From NCBI GenBank assembly GCA_002389505.1, contig DGPA01000036.1, positions 1 through 32,721 of the forward strand: a stretch of 32,721 nucleotides of DNA, read 5' to 3'. Positions 1 to 7,655 of this stretch are shown here, in pieces. The position numbers and the translations under genes are program-made. Every line of letters starts with the position of its first letter. The stretch's first letter is position 1. Under the pieces are notes generated by a model. It was not told where the DNA came from. It made no database searches and saw only the letters and a program-made list of their open reading frames with translations. Source of the DNA: Halieaceae bacterium UBA4452 (GTDB lineage: Bacteria > Pseudomonadota > Gammaproteobacteria > Pseudomonadales > Halieaceae).

Positions 1-24
1 ACACCCTTACACCCTTACACCCTT
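1..24. repeat. Three tandem copies of an 8-bp unit
   Basis: The window opens with ACACCCTT repeated three times, directly downstream of the stop of the Lrp-type gene. The array may continue to the left of the window edge. It lies outside any gene I can call, and no function is evident. Confidence 0.8.
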
Positions 25-46
25 GCAGCTTTGCAAAGTCGGACGC

Positions 47-541
47 TTAAGCGGTGGCCCCTCGCAGCTGTGACGCCATCGGCAGCGCCGTTTTATACTT
101 GACCTGCTTGAGCGCAAAGCTCGACTTTATGTTCGACACCCCGGCGATCTTCGCTAATTTGTCGACGATAAAGTGCTCCAGCGTCGATATATCTGGCACC
201 AACACACGGATCAAATAATCGCTGTCGCCGGTCATCAGATAACATTCCATCACTTCCGGTTGATCCTGCATCGCCGACTCAAAGTGTTCCAGCGATCGGT
301 CAATCTGGCGCTCTAGCGCAACGTGAATAAAAACGCTAATGGGAAGGCCGACAGAAATCGGTTCGACCAGCGCCACATAGCGCTTTATCACACCCGCCGC
401 CTCGAGCGCGCGCACCCGGCTGAGACAGGGTGAGGGCGTCAGGTCAATCCGTTGAGCGAGTTCGGCATTGGATATCTTGGCCGACTCCTGAAGTATGTGA
501 ATAATTTTTAGGTCTATGGCATCTAGGTCTATTTTCGGCAT
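47..541 (-). CDS. Lrp/AsnC family transcriptional regulator
   Basis: This is a DNA-binding regulator of the feast/famine family, 164 residues from the chosen start. Residues 1-60 form the winged helix-turn-helix (DAIDLKIIHILQESAKISN, then TPSPCLSRVRALEAAG). From about residue 70 the RAM ligand-binding domain follows, with the family's MTGDSDYLIRVLVPD stretch. The frame stays open to 646, but the ATG at 541 gives the usual family length and starts right at the helix-turn-helix; the extra 35 residues upstream look non-coding. The gene is divergent from the AceE-type E1 gene with about 130 bp between them. Such regulators often control the divergent neighbour and respond to an amino acid, so control of the E1 gene by an amino acid or 2-oxoacid is a reasonable inference. 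Confidence 0.92.
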   Translation of the reverse strand: MPKIDLDAIDLKIIHILQESAKISNAELAQRIDLTPSPCLSRVRALEAAGVIKRYVALVEPISVGLPISVFIHVALERQIDRSLEHFESAMQDQPEVMECYLMTGDSDYLIRVLVPDISTLEHFIVDKLAKIAGVSNIKSSFALKQVKYKTALPMASQLRGATA

Positions 542-670
542 AATATGCTGCAATATTTGTTTTAAATGTACTTTAATGCTTAAAAATATCCCACAAAGGT
601 ATGTAAATAGCAACACCTGCTGCGCTGTCGTGATTACTATAGGCATTCTTTAGACGGTGATTTAGGTGAC

Positions 671-3394
671 ATGAGTATGTCTACAACAACCGATGTAACC
701 GGCGTCGACGACGACCCAGCAGAGACCCGGGACTGGCTCGATTCGCTCACCGCAGTGATCGCCAATAGCGGCGTGGAGCGGGCCCAACACATTTTACGGA
801 GTCTCGATCGCGCCGCGCAAAACCGTGGTATTACCTCACTAGAGCAGCCCTATTCAGCCTATCGAAATTCGATTGCTATAGACCAGCAGGGCGCCTTTCC
901 CGGCGATCTTGAGATGGAGCAGCGAGTGACCGCGATCATTCGCTGGAATGCGTTGGTCATGGTAATGCGCGCCAATCAAGCCTACGGAGGTCTAGGTGGG
1001 CACATCGCCAGCTATGCCTCAGCAGCAGAAATTTTTGAAGTCGGCTTCAACCATTTTTTTCGTGCCGACAGCGAGCAGGGCTTCGGAGATCTGGTGTATT
1101 TTCAGCCGCACTCGGCACCCGGCGTGTACGCGCGGGCGTTTCTTGAGGGTCGACTCAGCGAGGACACCATTGGCAACTACCGCCGCGAGCTCGGTGGCGA
1201 TGGCCTGTGTTCCTACCCGCACCCCTGGCTGATGCCCGACTTTTGGCAATTCCCCACCGGTTCGATGGGGCTTGGCCCGATGAGCGCAATCTATCAGGCA
1301 CGGTTCATGCGTTACCTAGAGGGGCGTGGTTTGGCCGATACCGCGCAGCGCCACGTCTGGGGTGTGTTTGGCGATGGCGAAATGGATGAACCGGAGTCAC
1401 TGGGCGGTTTGACGCTGGCGGCGCGCGAGGGCCTCGACAACTTAACGTTTATCGTCAACTGCAACCTCCAGCGCCTCGATGGACCGGTGCGCGGTAATGG
1501 CCAGATCATTCAGGAGTTGGAAAGCCTGTTCATCGGCGCGGGTTGGAACGTCATCAAAGTGCTCTGGGGATCCGAGTGGGACGCGCTGTTCGCGCGCGAT
1601 ACCGACATGGTGCTGCTGCGCCGCTTTGCCGAGACGGTCGATGGCGAATATCAAGATTTGGGATCTAAGGACGGCGACTACAACCGCACAAAATTCTTTG
1701 ATTCCGATCCGGTGACCCGAGAGTTGGTGAGCCACATGACCGACGCGGAGATCAACGCCCTCAAACGCGGCGGCCACGACATGCGTAAACTGTACGCCGC
1801 CTACGCCGCATCGAAGGGAAAAAATGGCAAGCCAACGGTGATCTTGGCGAAAACTAAAAAGGGATTTGGCATGGGCGGTGCGGGCGAGAGCCGGATGGCC
1901 TCTCATCAGGCAAAAACCCTCGACGCCGAGGGCCTTAAGGCCTTTCGCGATCGTTTTGATTTACCCTTGAGCGACGACGATTTGGCGCAGTTACATTTTT
2001 ATAAGCCGCCGGAAGACAGCCCTGAAATGCGCTATTTACGCGAGCGGCGAGCGGCGCTTGGGGGCTATCTTCCCACTCGCACATCGCGTCCGCCGAGCCA
2101 CAACAGGTTGTCTATTCCGCAGCCTGATCACTACGCCAAGTTTGCCCTCGCGGCGAACGGCAAAGCCATGTCGACGACTATGGCCGCGGTACGCATGCTG
2201 AGCGCGCTATTAAAAGACACCAATCTCGGACCCCGCATTGTGCCCATCGTCGCCGACGAAGCGCGCACCTTTGGCATGGATGGGCTGTTTCGGCAAATCG
2301 GCATTTACGCGCCCCAGGGGCAGCTCTATAAACCCGAAGATGCCCATTCAATGATGTATTACAAAGAGTCACGCAACGGTCAGTTACTCGAGGAAGGCAT
2401 TAACGAAGCCGGTGCCATGTCGTCTTGGACGGCGGCTGCCACGGCGTATTCGGTTCACGGTCAGCCCATGCTGCCGTTTTATATCTACTACTCCATGTTT
2501 GGCTTTCAGCGCGTCGGCGATTTGATCTGGGCGGCGGCCGATCAGCGCGCCCGCGGATTTTTATTCGGCGCGACCGCGGGCCGCACCACGCTCTCGGGCG
2601 AGGGCTTGCAACACCAAGACGGCAGCAGCCAGTTAGTGGCGGCGACCGTGCCCAATTGCCGGGCGTACGATCCCGCCTACGCCTATGAGTTGGCGGTGAT
2701 TATGGACTACGGTATGCGGCAGATGATTGAGCGCGAGGAAGACGTGTTTTATTACATTACGCTGATGAATGAAAACTATCCTCAGCCGAGCATGCCCGAG
2801 CGTCCAGCGGTTGCCGACGGTGGGGGAAGCGTCGGGGACTTAGAGCGGGATATCATCAATGGGCTTTATCAACTCGGCGCGCGGGGTGATCAAGACGCCG
2901 AGGTGCGCGTTCGGTTGATTGGCTCTGGTACGCTGCTCAACGAAGTGATTGCCGCAGCAGATATTCTGGCGAATGACTTCGCCATTTCCAGCGACATTTT
3001 TAGCGCCACCAGTTACTCTCAACTCACCCGTGATGCGCGGGCGATCGAGCGTCAAAATCGCCTTACCGCCACCACCACCCCGGCCCTAAGTCATGTCCAG
3101 CAACAGCTGCCAGGCAACCTGCCCATCGTTGCGGTCAGCGACTATGTGCGAGCATTGCCGGAGATGATCGCAGCCTATGTTTCAGGGCGCTTTGTGGCAC
3201 TGGGCACCGACGGATTTGGCCGCAGCGACCGGCGCGAAGCGCTGCGGGCCTTCTTTGAAGTCGACCGCAACAGCATTGCACTGGCGGCCATCGAGGCGCT
3301 GGTGCGGGATGGGCATATCGATATCGCAGTGCAGCGCAAAGCGCTCAAAAAATTCGCCGCAGCGCCCGATTCGCCGCCCCCATGGCAGGTGTAA
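671..3394 (+). CDS. aceE: Pyruvate dehydrogenase E1 component, homodimeric AceE type (possibly 2-oxobutyrate-directed, MdeB-like)
   Basis: This thiamine-diphosphate enzyme of 907 residues aligns along its whole length with E. coli AceE (887 residues), as judged from memory. Seen: the N-terminal ETRDWLDSL, the ThDP/Mg motif GDGEMDEPES at about residue 234 followed by NCNLQRLDGPV, then ADEARTFGMDGLFRQIGIY and SGRFVALGTDGFGRSD-like family blocks. No lipoyl domain is present. AGGTGA at 664-669 sits 1 nt before the ATG at 671 but 7 nt before the ATG at 677, so translation may start at 677. No E2 (aceF) or E3 gene lies nearby, so it would have to borrow these from elsewhere. Pairing with a divergent Lrp regulator recalls mdeR/mdeB of Pseudomonas putida, where the E1 homologue is linked to 2-oxobutyrate from methionine. 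The true 2-oxoacid here is not shown by the sequence. Confidence 0.93.
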   Translation: MSMSTTTDVTGVDDDPAETRDWLDSLTAVIANSGVERAQHILRSLDRAAQNRGITSLEQPYSAYRNSIAIDQQGAFPGDLEMEQRVTAIIRWNALVMVMRANQAYGGLGGHIASYASAAEIFEVGFNHFFRADSEQGFGDLVYFQPHSAPGVYARAFLEGRLSEDTIGNYRRELGGDGLCSYPHPWLMPDFWQFPTGSMGLGPMSAIYQARFMRYLEGRGLADTAQRHVWGVFGDGEMDEPESLGGLTLAAREGLDNLTFIVNCNLQRLDGPVRGNGQIIQELESLFIGAGWNVIKVLWGSEWDALFARDTDMVLLRRFAETVDGEYQDLGSKDGDYNRTKFFDSDPVTRELVSHMTDAEINALKRGGHDMRKLYAAYAASKGKNGKPTVILAKTKKGFGMGGAGESRMASHQAKTLDAEGLKAFRDRFDLPLSDDDLAQLHFYKPPEDSPEMRYLRERRAALGGYLPTRTSRPPSHNRLSIPQPDHYAKFALAANGKAMSTTMAAVRMLSALLKDTNLGPRIVPIVADEARTFGMDGLFRQIGIYAPQGQLYKPEDAHSMMYYKESRNGQLLEEGINEAGAMSSWTAAATAYSVHGQPMLPFYIYYSMFGFQRVGDLIWAAADQRARGFLFGATAGRTTLSGEGLQHQDGSSQLVAATVPNCRAYDPAYAYELAVIMDYGMRQMIEREEDVFYYITLMNENYPQPSMPERPAVADGGGSVGDLERDIINGLYQLGARGDQDAEVRVRLIGSGTLLNEVIAAADILANDFAISSDIFSATSYSQLTRDARAIERQNRLTATTTPALSHVQQQLPGNLPIVAVSDYVRALPEMIAAYVSGRFVALGTDGFGRSDRREALRAFFEVDRNSIALAAIEALVRDGHIDIAVQRKALKKFAAAPDSPPPWQV

Positions 3395-3442
3395 ACCCAT
3401 CATAACAACGGCGTTCCGGCTTTCTTGCCGCCTGTTCCCTGA

Positions 3443-3700
3443 TCAGGGTCCAAAAATACGCTAGAGCAGGTGGTGCTCGCCATGGCGGTATATTTAGCCT
3501 GGTGCTTTTTAATGCCGGTTTCGATGCTATCAGCTGTGCCGCTGTGTGCGGTGATTTTTGCTTTGGGTCGTGTTTTATTTTTTAGGGGTTACACGGCGGT
3601 AGCGGCATCTCGTGCTGTTGGATTCGCACTGACTTTTTACTCTTCGGCGCTTCTGTTTTTATGTTTAATTCTGCATGAGGCATGGCGGTTACTAGAGTGA
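3443..3700 (+). pseudogene. C-terminal fragment of a MAPEG-like membrane protein
   Basis: An open frame runs from just after an in-frame TGA (3440-3442) to a TGA at 3698. The first usable start is GTG 3470 or ATG 3482, giving 72-76 residues. The product is very hydrophobic, with about two membrane spans. The stretch LGRVLFFRGYTAVAASRAVGF resembles the conserved third-helix region of MAPEG proteins, which are normally about 130 residues with four spans. The N-terminal half is absent because the frame is closed just upstream. It could be a decayed gene, or a genuine short membrane protein whose likeness to MAPEG is chance. It lies about 75 bp after aceE on the same strand. Confidence 0.4.
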
Positions 3701-3942
3701 GCTGGGACCATTAGCCGGCCATTATTGGCATCAAGAACTTGCCTGCGTAGCGCCTACCTTGCTGGGTATTGCCGACACAGTGGGCGCTATACGGGCAGGT
3801 ATAGTGACCCAAAAATCTGGCTCACGACTTCGTGCCTGATTCTCACCATATTATCTGCCAATCTGGGAATTCTCAGTGAGACACTCTGTGACAAATAACA
3901 ACTCATCGGAGGCATACTGGACACTGATTGAGACCCAATAAG

Positions 3943-5121
3943 TCAGTTTTTTATCAGATTGGCCAAACGCAATATTCCTTCGCGTATTTTAGCTTCGTTC
4001 ATCTGTGAATAGCTCAGTCGAATATTACAACTATGCTCGGCGCCTGCAAAAAAAGATTCACCGGGCACGTAAGCTACACCGATTTCATTCATCGCTCTTG
4101 GCAGCATTGTGGTGGCATTCAAACCCGGGACAGTTAACCAAATGAAAAAGCCACCATCGGGTCGAGTGTTTTTGACGCTAGCGGGGAAAAACTCCTGAAT
4201 CGCACTGAGCGCAGCATCTCTGCGGCCCTTATATACTTTACAAATATTTCCCATATGTGCGTCTAGATCATTGTCTCTGAGGTAGGTTGCTACCTGATAC
4301 TGCGTCACAGTACTCGCTTGAAAATCACTGGCCTCTTTCAGTATGCGAAACCGATCCAAAATCTCGTAATCCGCGCAGGCCCAGCCAATTCTCACGCCAG
4401 GACATAGTGTTTTAGAAAATGACCCCAAATAAATAACGCGCCCATAGGTGTCGAAAGCTTTTATCGGCGGATACTTTTCTCCCTCAAAGCGAACTTCATA
4501 GTAAGGACTGTCCTCAATGATGAGGACATCGTGTTCTTCAGCTAGATCCACCATGCGCTGACGCCGATCCCCTGCAAGGGTAATCCCTGTGGGGTTCTGG
4601 AACTCTGGCACCGTGTAGATGAGCTTCGCCTGCGGGTTGGCTATCAGCGCCTTTTCCAGCGCATCCATACACATGCCGCCTTCATCCATAGCAACGGAGA
4701 CATAGTTCGGTCGGAAAATATTGAATGAATTCAACGCGCCTAGATAGGTTGGCGATTCGACGATAATCGTATCGCCCTCATCCAGATAGGTTCGCGCAAG
4801 AAAATCAATGCCCTGCTGTGAGCCGCTGATCACTCGGATGTCTTCTGCGGTACAATTGACACCCATAGACGCCATTCTTTGACTGGCAATGAGTTCTCTA
4901 AGCGCAAGTACACCTTCTGCGCCATCATAGGCCATCATTGTGCGTCCCCACTCCTCGAATGCACGATCAGAGGCAGCGCGAAACGCCTCGAGTGGATAAA
5001 CATCGGGGGCCGGCGCACCACCGGCAAAAGAGATCAGATCCGGATTGCGCGCGGCGATAAACATATCTCTGATGAAATCAGAACCGTAGCCCTGCATGGA
5101 TCGAGAAAGCGAAATAGTCAT
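3943..5121 (-). CDS. PLP-dependent aminotransferase, class I/II (fold type I, MocR/2-aminoadipate aminotransferase-like)
   Basis: This 392-residue enzyme should transfer an amino group between an amino acid and a 2-oxoacid in the cytoplasm. Seen: SFAGGAPAPD near residue 31 (the substrate-binding entry loop of this subgroup), NPTG at 176-179, Asp204 in the PLP-pyridine position (IIEDSPYYEV), Schiff-base Lys237 in LGSFSKTLCPG, and Arg244 in the phosphate-binding segment. There is no N-terminal helix-turn-helix, so it is an enzyme and not a MocR regulator. AAGGA lies 7 nt before the ATG. It follows the two acyl-CoA dehydrogenase genes by only 10 bp, so it is the last gene of that leftward operon. 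Specificity is open; aromatic, branched-chain or 2-aminoadipate-type substrates are all seen in this subgroup. Confidence 0.93.
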   Translation of the reverse strand: MTISLSRSMQGYGSDFIRDMFIAARNPDLISFAGGAPAPDVYPLEAFRAASDRAFEEWGRTMMAYDGAEGVLALRELIASQRMASMGVNCTAEDIRVISGSQQGIDFLARTYLDEGDTIIVESPTYLGALNSFNIFRPNYVSVAMDEGGMCMDALEKALIANPQAKLIYTVPEFQNPTGITLAGDRRQRMVDLAEEHDVLIIEDSPYYEVRFEGEKYPPIKAFDTYGRVIYLGSFSKTLCPGVRIGWACADYEILDRFRILKEASDFQASTVTQYQVATYLRDNDLDAHMGNICKVYKGRRDAALSAIQEFFPASVKNTRPDGGFFIWLTVPGLNATTMLPRAMNEIGVAYVPGESFFAGAEHSCNIRLSYSQMNEAKIREGILRLANLIKN

Positions 5122-5131
5122 TTGCTAGTCC

Positions 5132-6307
5132 TTAATAGGATTTAGGTAAGCCAAGTACATGCTCACCGATATAATTCAATGTTATCTGCTGGGTAAGTGG
5201 CGCCAGCCGGAACAACTGTGCTTCGCGCCACCAGCGCTCTTGATGGTATTCGCGCGCATAACCTGCTCCACCATAAGTTTGCATCGCGTGATAACACGCC
5301 TCTATGCAGGACTCCACGGCCACAAATTTAGCCATATTGGCAAAATCACCCGCAGCTTTATCAGTATTATCGATATCATTAAGGGTGGCCGCTTTTAACA
5401 CCATCAGCCACGCAGACTCGACCTTTGCGTATGCAGCCGCCAGCGGATGCTGAACCGCTTGATGCATGCCTATCGGCACACCAAACACGTTCCGTTCACC
5501 GGCATATATAACGGCTCTCGACAGCGCGAGTCGCGCAGTACCCACTGCCCCCGCAGCAATGAGCACGCGTTCGGGGTTGAGCGTTCCCAGTAAATTATAA
5601 AATCCACGACCCTCATCGCCAAGCAAGCAGCTTTCATGTACGCGCAAGTCCTCTATAAAGACTTGATTAGACTTGTAATAATTGAATCCATGCTTGGGAA
5701 TAGGGGTATGAGTGATACCGGCCTGAGGCAGATCTATTAGGAACAACGATATCCCGCTGGCTTTGCTTTTTCCTTCCTGGGGCTTTTCAGTGCGGGCAAC
5801 TAACAATAATGCATCTGAATTTTCGATATTAGTAATAAACCACTTGCCACCGTTAATAACAAACTCATCACCTTCATGCCTGGCAAAGGTCGTTATATTG
5901 AGTGAGTTTGTACCTGCCTCAGGCTCGGATAAAGCGAACGCAGAAATCTTTTTACCCGTTGCCATATCGGGTAAATATCGGCGTTTTTGTTCTTCATTAC
6001 CGTGATGCAAGACCGACAGGTTACCCAGCAAGCCAAACAGGTAACCCAGTGCTGGACCGCCGCCACCGCCACCACGACAAAGCGCTTCCATGGCGACAGA
6101 CAGTTCAGTAAGACCAAGCCCCATTCCGCCATACGCTTCAGGTACCGGCAGACCGAAGAACCCCTGCTTTCCAATTTCAGCAATGAACTCAGAGGGGTAC
6201 GTACCCGACTCATCCTTATCCCGCCAATATTCCGGGTCGAACCGCGCAGATATCTGTATCGCTGTATCAGCCATCATCTGCTGTTCCGGTGATAGATCGA
6301 AGTCCAT
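5132..6307 (-). CDS. Acyl-CoA dehydrogenase (catalytic Glu in the IVD-like position)
   Basis: FAD-dependent alpha,beta-dehydrogenation of an acyl-CoA; 391 residues, the normal family length. Seen: the FAD/substrate block FALSEPEAGTNS at about 125-136, then FVINGGKWFITN near 150. The usual C-terminal EGT(S/N)E motif that carries the catalytic Glu is absent; the equivalent place reads FRLAPLTQQ. Instead Glu246 lies in LNPERVLIA, matching the helix-G position used by isovaleryl-CoA dehydrogenase. That enzyme acts on branched substrates, so a branched acyl-CoA is plausible here. A run of six glycines (79-84) is an oddity. AGGAG is 7 nt before the ATG, and 10 bp separate it from the dehydrogenase upstream and from the aminotransferase downstream. 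Confidence 0.93.
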   Translation of the reverse strand: MDFDLSPEQQMMADTAIQISARFDPEYWRDKDESGTYPSEFIAEIGKQGFFGLPVPEAYGGMGLGLTELSVAMEALCRGGGGGGPALGYLFGLLGNLSVLHHGNEEQKRRYLPDMATGKKISAFALSEPEAGTNSLNITTFARHEGDEFVINGGKWFITNIENSDALLLVARTEKPQEGKSKASGISLFLIDLPQAGITHTPIPKHGFNYYKSNQVFIEDLRVHESCLLGDEGRGFYNLLGTLNPERVLIAAGAVGTARLALSRAVIYAGERNVFGVPIGMHQAVQHPLAAAYAKVESAWLMVLKAATLNDIDNTDKAAGDFANMAKFVAVESCIEACYHAMQTYGGAGYAREYHQERWWREAQLFRLAPLTQQITLNYIGEHVLGLPKSY

Positions 6308-6317
6308 TACGCCGCTC

Positions 6318-7463
6318 CTAAAACGCGTCTATACCGGTCAGCGAACGACCGATAGCCAGCTTCTGAATTTCGTTGGTGCCTTCAGTGACCATGAAGAGGC
6401 GAACCGAACGATACATATATTCGATTGGAAACTCGCTGGTAACGCCATTGCCGCCATGAATCTGCATCGCTTCCGCCACCACTTCACACGCCATCTCAGC
6501 ACCAAACCATTTTGACATAGCGCTGTAAACATCCGACCGCTCATTATTATCTATCGCGCTCAAGGCACAAAAAGCCATCAGCTTGCCCGCCTGTATCTTG
6601 GTTGCCATTTCGCCGAGTTTTGCTGAAATCAACTGGTGGCCTGCAATAGGCTTACCAAATTGAACGCGATCTTTTGCGTAGGTTACAGAAGCTTCAAGCG
6701 CCGCCTCAGCAATCGCCAGCGCCATAAGACCGACAATCGGTCTTGAGCTAGCAAGCATGGTCAGCAAGGCCTTCATGGCTTTACCCGGCTCAACCATCAA
6801 ATTGGAAGCTGGAACCCGTACATCCTCAAATGACACCTGTGCCGTCGACTGACTATTTAGGCCCATTTTCTTAATATCGTTGGTTTGGTAGCCGTGCTTT
6901 CGATCTACCAGAATCAGGCCCAACCCGCCTACTGGGTCGTCATTAAACCGGGCCAAAAGGAAAATAAAATCTGAGTAACCACCACTAGAGATCCATAATT
7001 TCTCTCCATTGATGACATATTCATCGCCCTCCAACCTCGCGCGACAGTTCACTGCTGTCACCTGTGAGCCAGCTCCGGGCTCAGACATACCAATACACCC
7101 TAACTTAGTACCCGCCAGAACCGGTGTAACGTAGTGCTCTTTCAGGTGCTCTGGCACCAGCGGTAGAAGCTTGCCTACTGTCATCTGAATCAAGCTGGTG
7201 ATCGCTATGTCGGGGGATACCTTCGCCACTTCGAACTGCAACAACCCCATGGTTACTGCATCTAGGCCCATACCGCCTAACGTCTCCGAAACCACACCCG
7301 CGCCAACACCAAAGTCGACCAGACGCTGCTGTATTTCAAGCATTTTTTCTTTCGGAATCAGTTGGTCACGATACGCTTGTGCAACGGGCTTAAGCTCGTT
7401 TAGCGCATACTTTCCCAAGGAATCAACGATCATTTGTTGCTCTTGATTGAGCGAGAAATTCAT
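6318..7463 (-). CDS. Acyl-CoA dehydrogenase (canonical catalytic Glu)
   Basis: First gene of the leftward three-gene operon; 381 residues. It should oxidise an acyl-CoA to the 2-enoyl-CoA, passing electrons from FAD to an electron-transfer flavoprotein that is not in this window. Seen: GCIGMSEPGAGSQVT near residue 130, YVINGEKLWISSG, ARFGKPI-like AKDRVQFGKPIAGHQ around 250, IHGGNGVTSEFPIEYMYR, and C-terminal VTEGTNEIQ with catalytic Glu361. Its Glu is in the canonical place, unlike that of its downstream partner, so the two probably act on different intermediates or form distinct oligomers. GAGG lies 5 nt before the ATG. A small palindrome about 60 bp upstream may be an operator. Confidence 0.94.
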   Translation of the reverse strand: MNFSLNQEQQMIVDSLGKYALNELKPVAQAYRDQLIPKEKMLEIQQRLVDFGVGAGVVSETLGGMGLDAVTMGLLQFEVAKVSPDIAITSLIQMTVGKLLPLVPEHLKEHYVTPVLAGTKLGCIGMSEPGAGSQVTAVNCRARLEGDEYVINGEKLWISSGGYSDFIFLLARFNDDPVGGLGLILVDRKHGYQTNDIKKMGLNSQSTAQVSFEDVRVPASNLMVEPGKAMKALLTMLASSRPIVGLMALAIAEAALEASVTYAKDRVQFGKPIAGHQLISAKLGEMATKIQAGKLMAFCALSAIDNNERSDVYSAMSKWFGAEMACEVVAEAMQIHGGNGVTSEFPIEYMYRSVRLFMVTEGTNEIQKLAIGRSLTGIDAF

Positions 7464-7521
7464 AGCTACCTCATTAAAAATCGATGTACAAAAACACTAT
7501 CCTGACCATCGTAGTGGCCTC

Positions 7522-7536
7522 TTTGAGCTACTCAAA
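7522..7536. promoter_or_regulatory. Short palindrome upstream of the acyl-CoA dehydrogenase operon
   Basis: TTTGAG, 3-nt spacer, CTCAAA. It lies about 58-73 bp upstream of the first ATG of the operon, a usual place for an operator. Six-base arms can arise by chance, so support is modest. Confidence 0.25.
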
Positions 7537-7603
7537 TATCAAATAGGGCACTTCGAGGGTTTGACGCATTCTCTAAGTGGGAACAAGCGCAGTAACATCA
7601 GAT

Positions 7604-7640
7604 AAAAAAAATGGCGACACGCTGCTCACGTATCGCCATT
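7604..7640 (-). terminator. Rho-independent terminator of the TonB-dependent receptor gene
   Basis: Read leftward, an 8-bp perfect stem (AATGGCGA with TCGCCATT), a C/A mismatch and three more inner pairs close a 7-nt loop. A run of six further U residues follows. It begins 16 bp past the stop of the receptor gene and isolates that gene from the acyl-CoA dehydrogenase operon. Confidence 0.85.
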
Positions 7641-7655
7641 AATTAAGCGGCAGAA

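Noticed and set aside
542..646. Longer N-terminus for the Lrp regulator starting at 646
   Set aside because: The added residues do not resemble the family, and the ATG at 541 begins directly at the winged helix with the normal length.
3787..3804. Hairpin CTATAC-N6-GTATAG as a terminator for the aceE side
   Set aside because: It is followed by A residues rather than T on the plus strand and is about 90 bp past the fragment's stop, so it does not look like a Rho-independent terminator.
6054..6071. GCC-rich triplet run as a possible repeat or regulatory element
   Set aside because: It is simply the six-glycine stretch of the acyl-CoA dehydrogenase read on the other strand.
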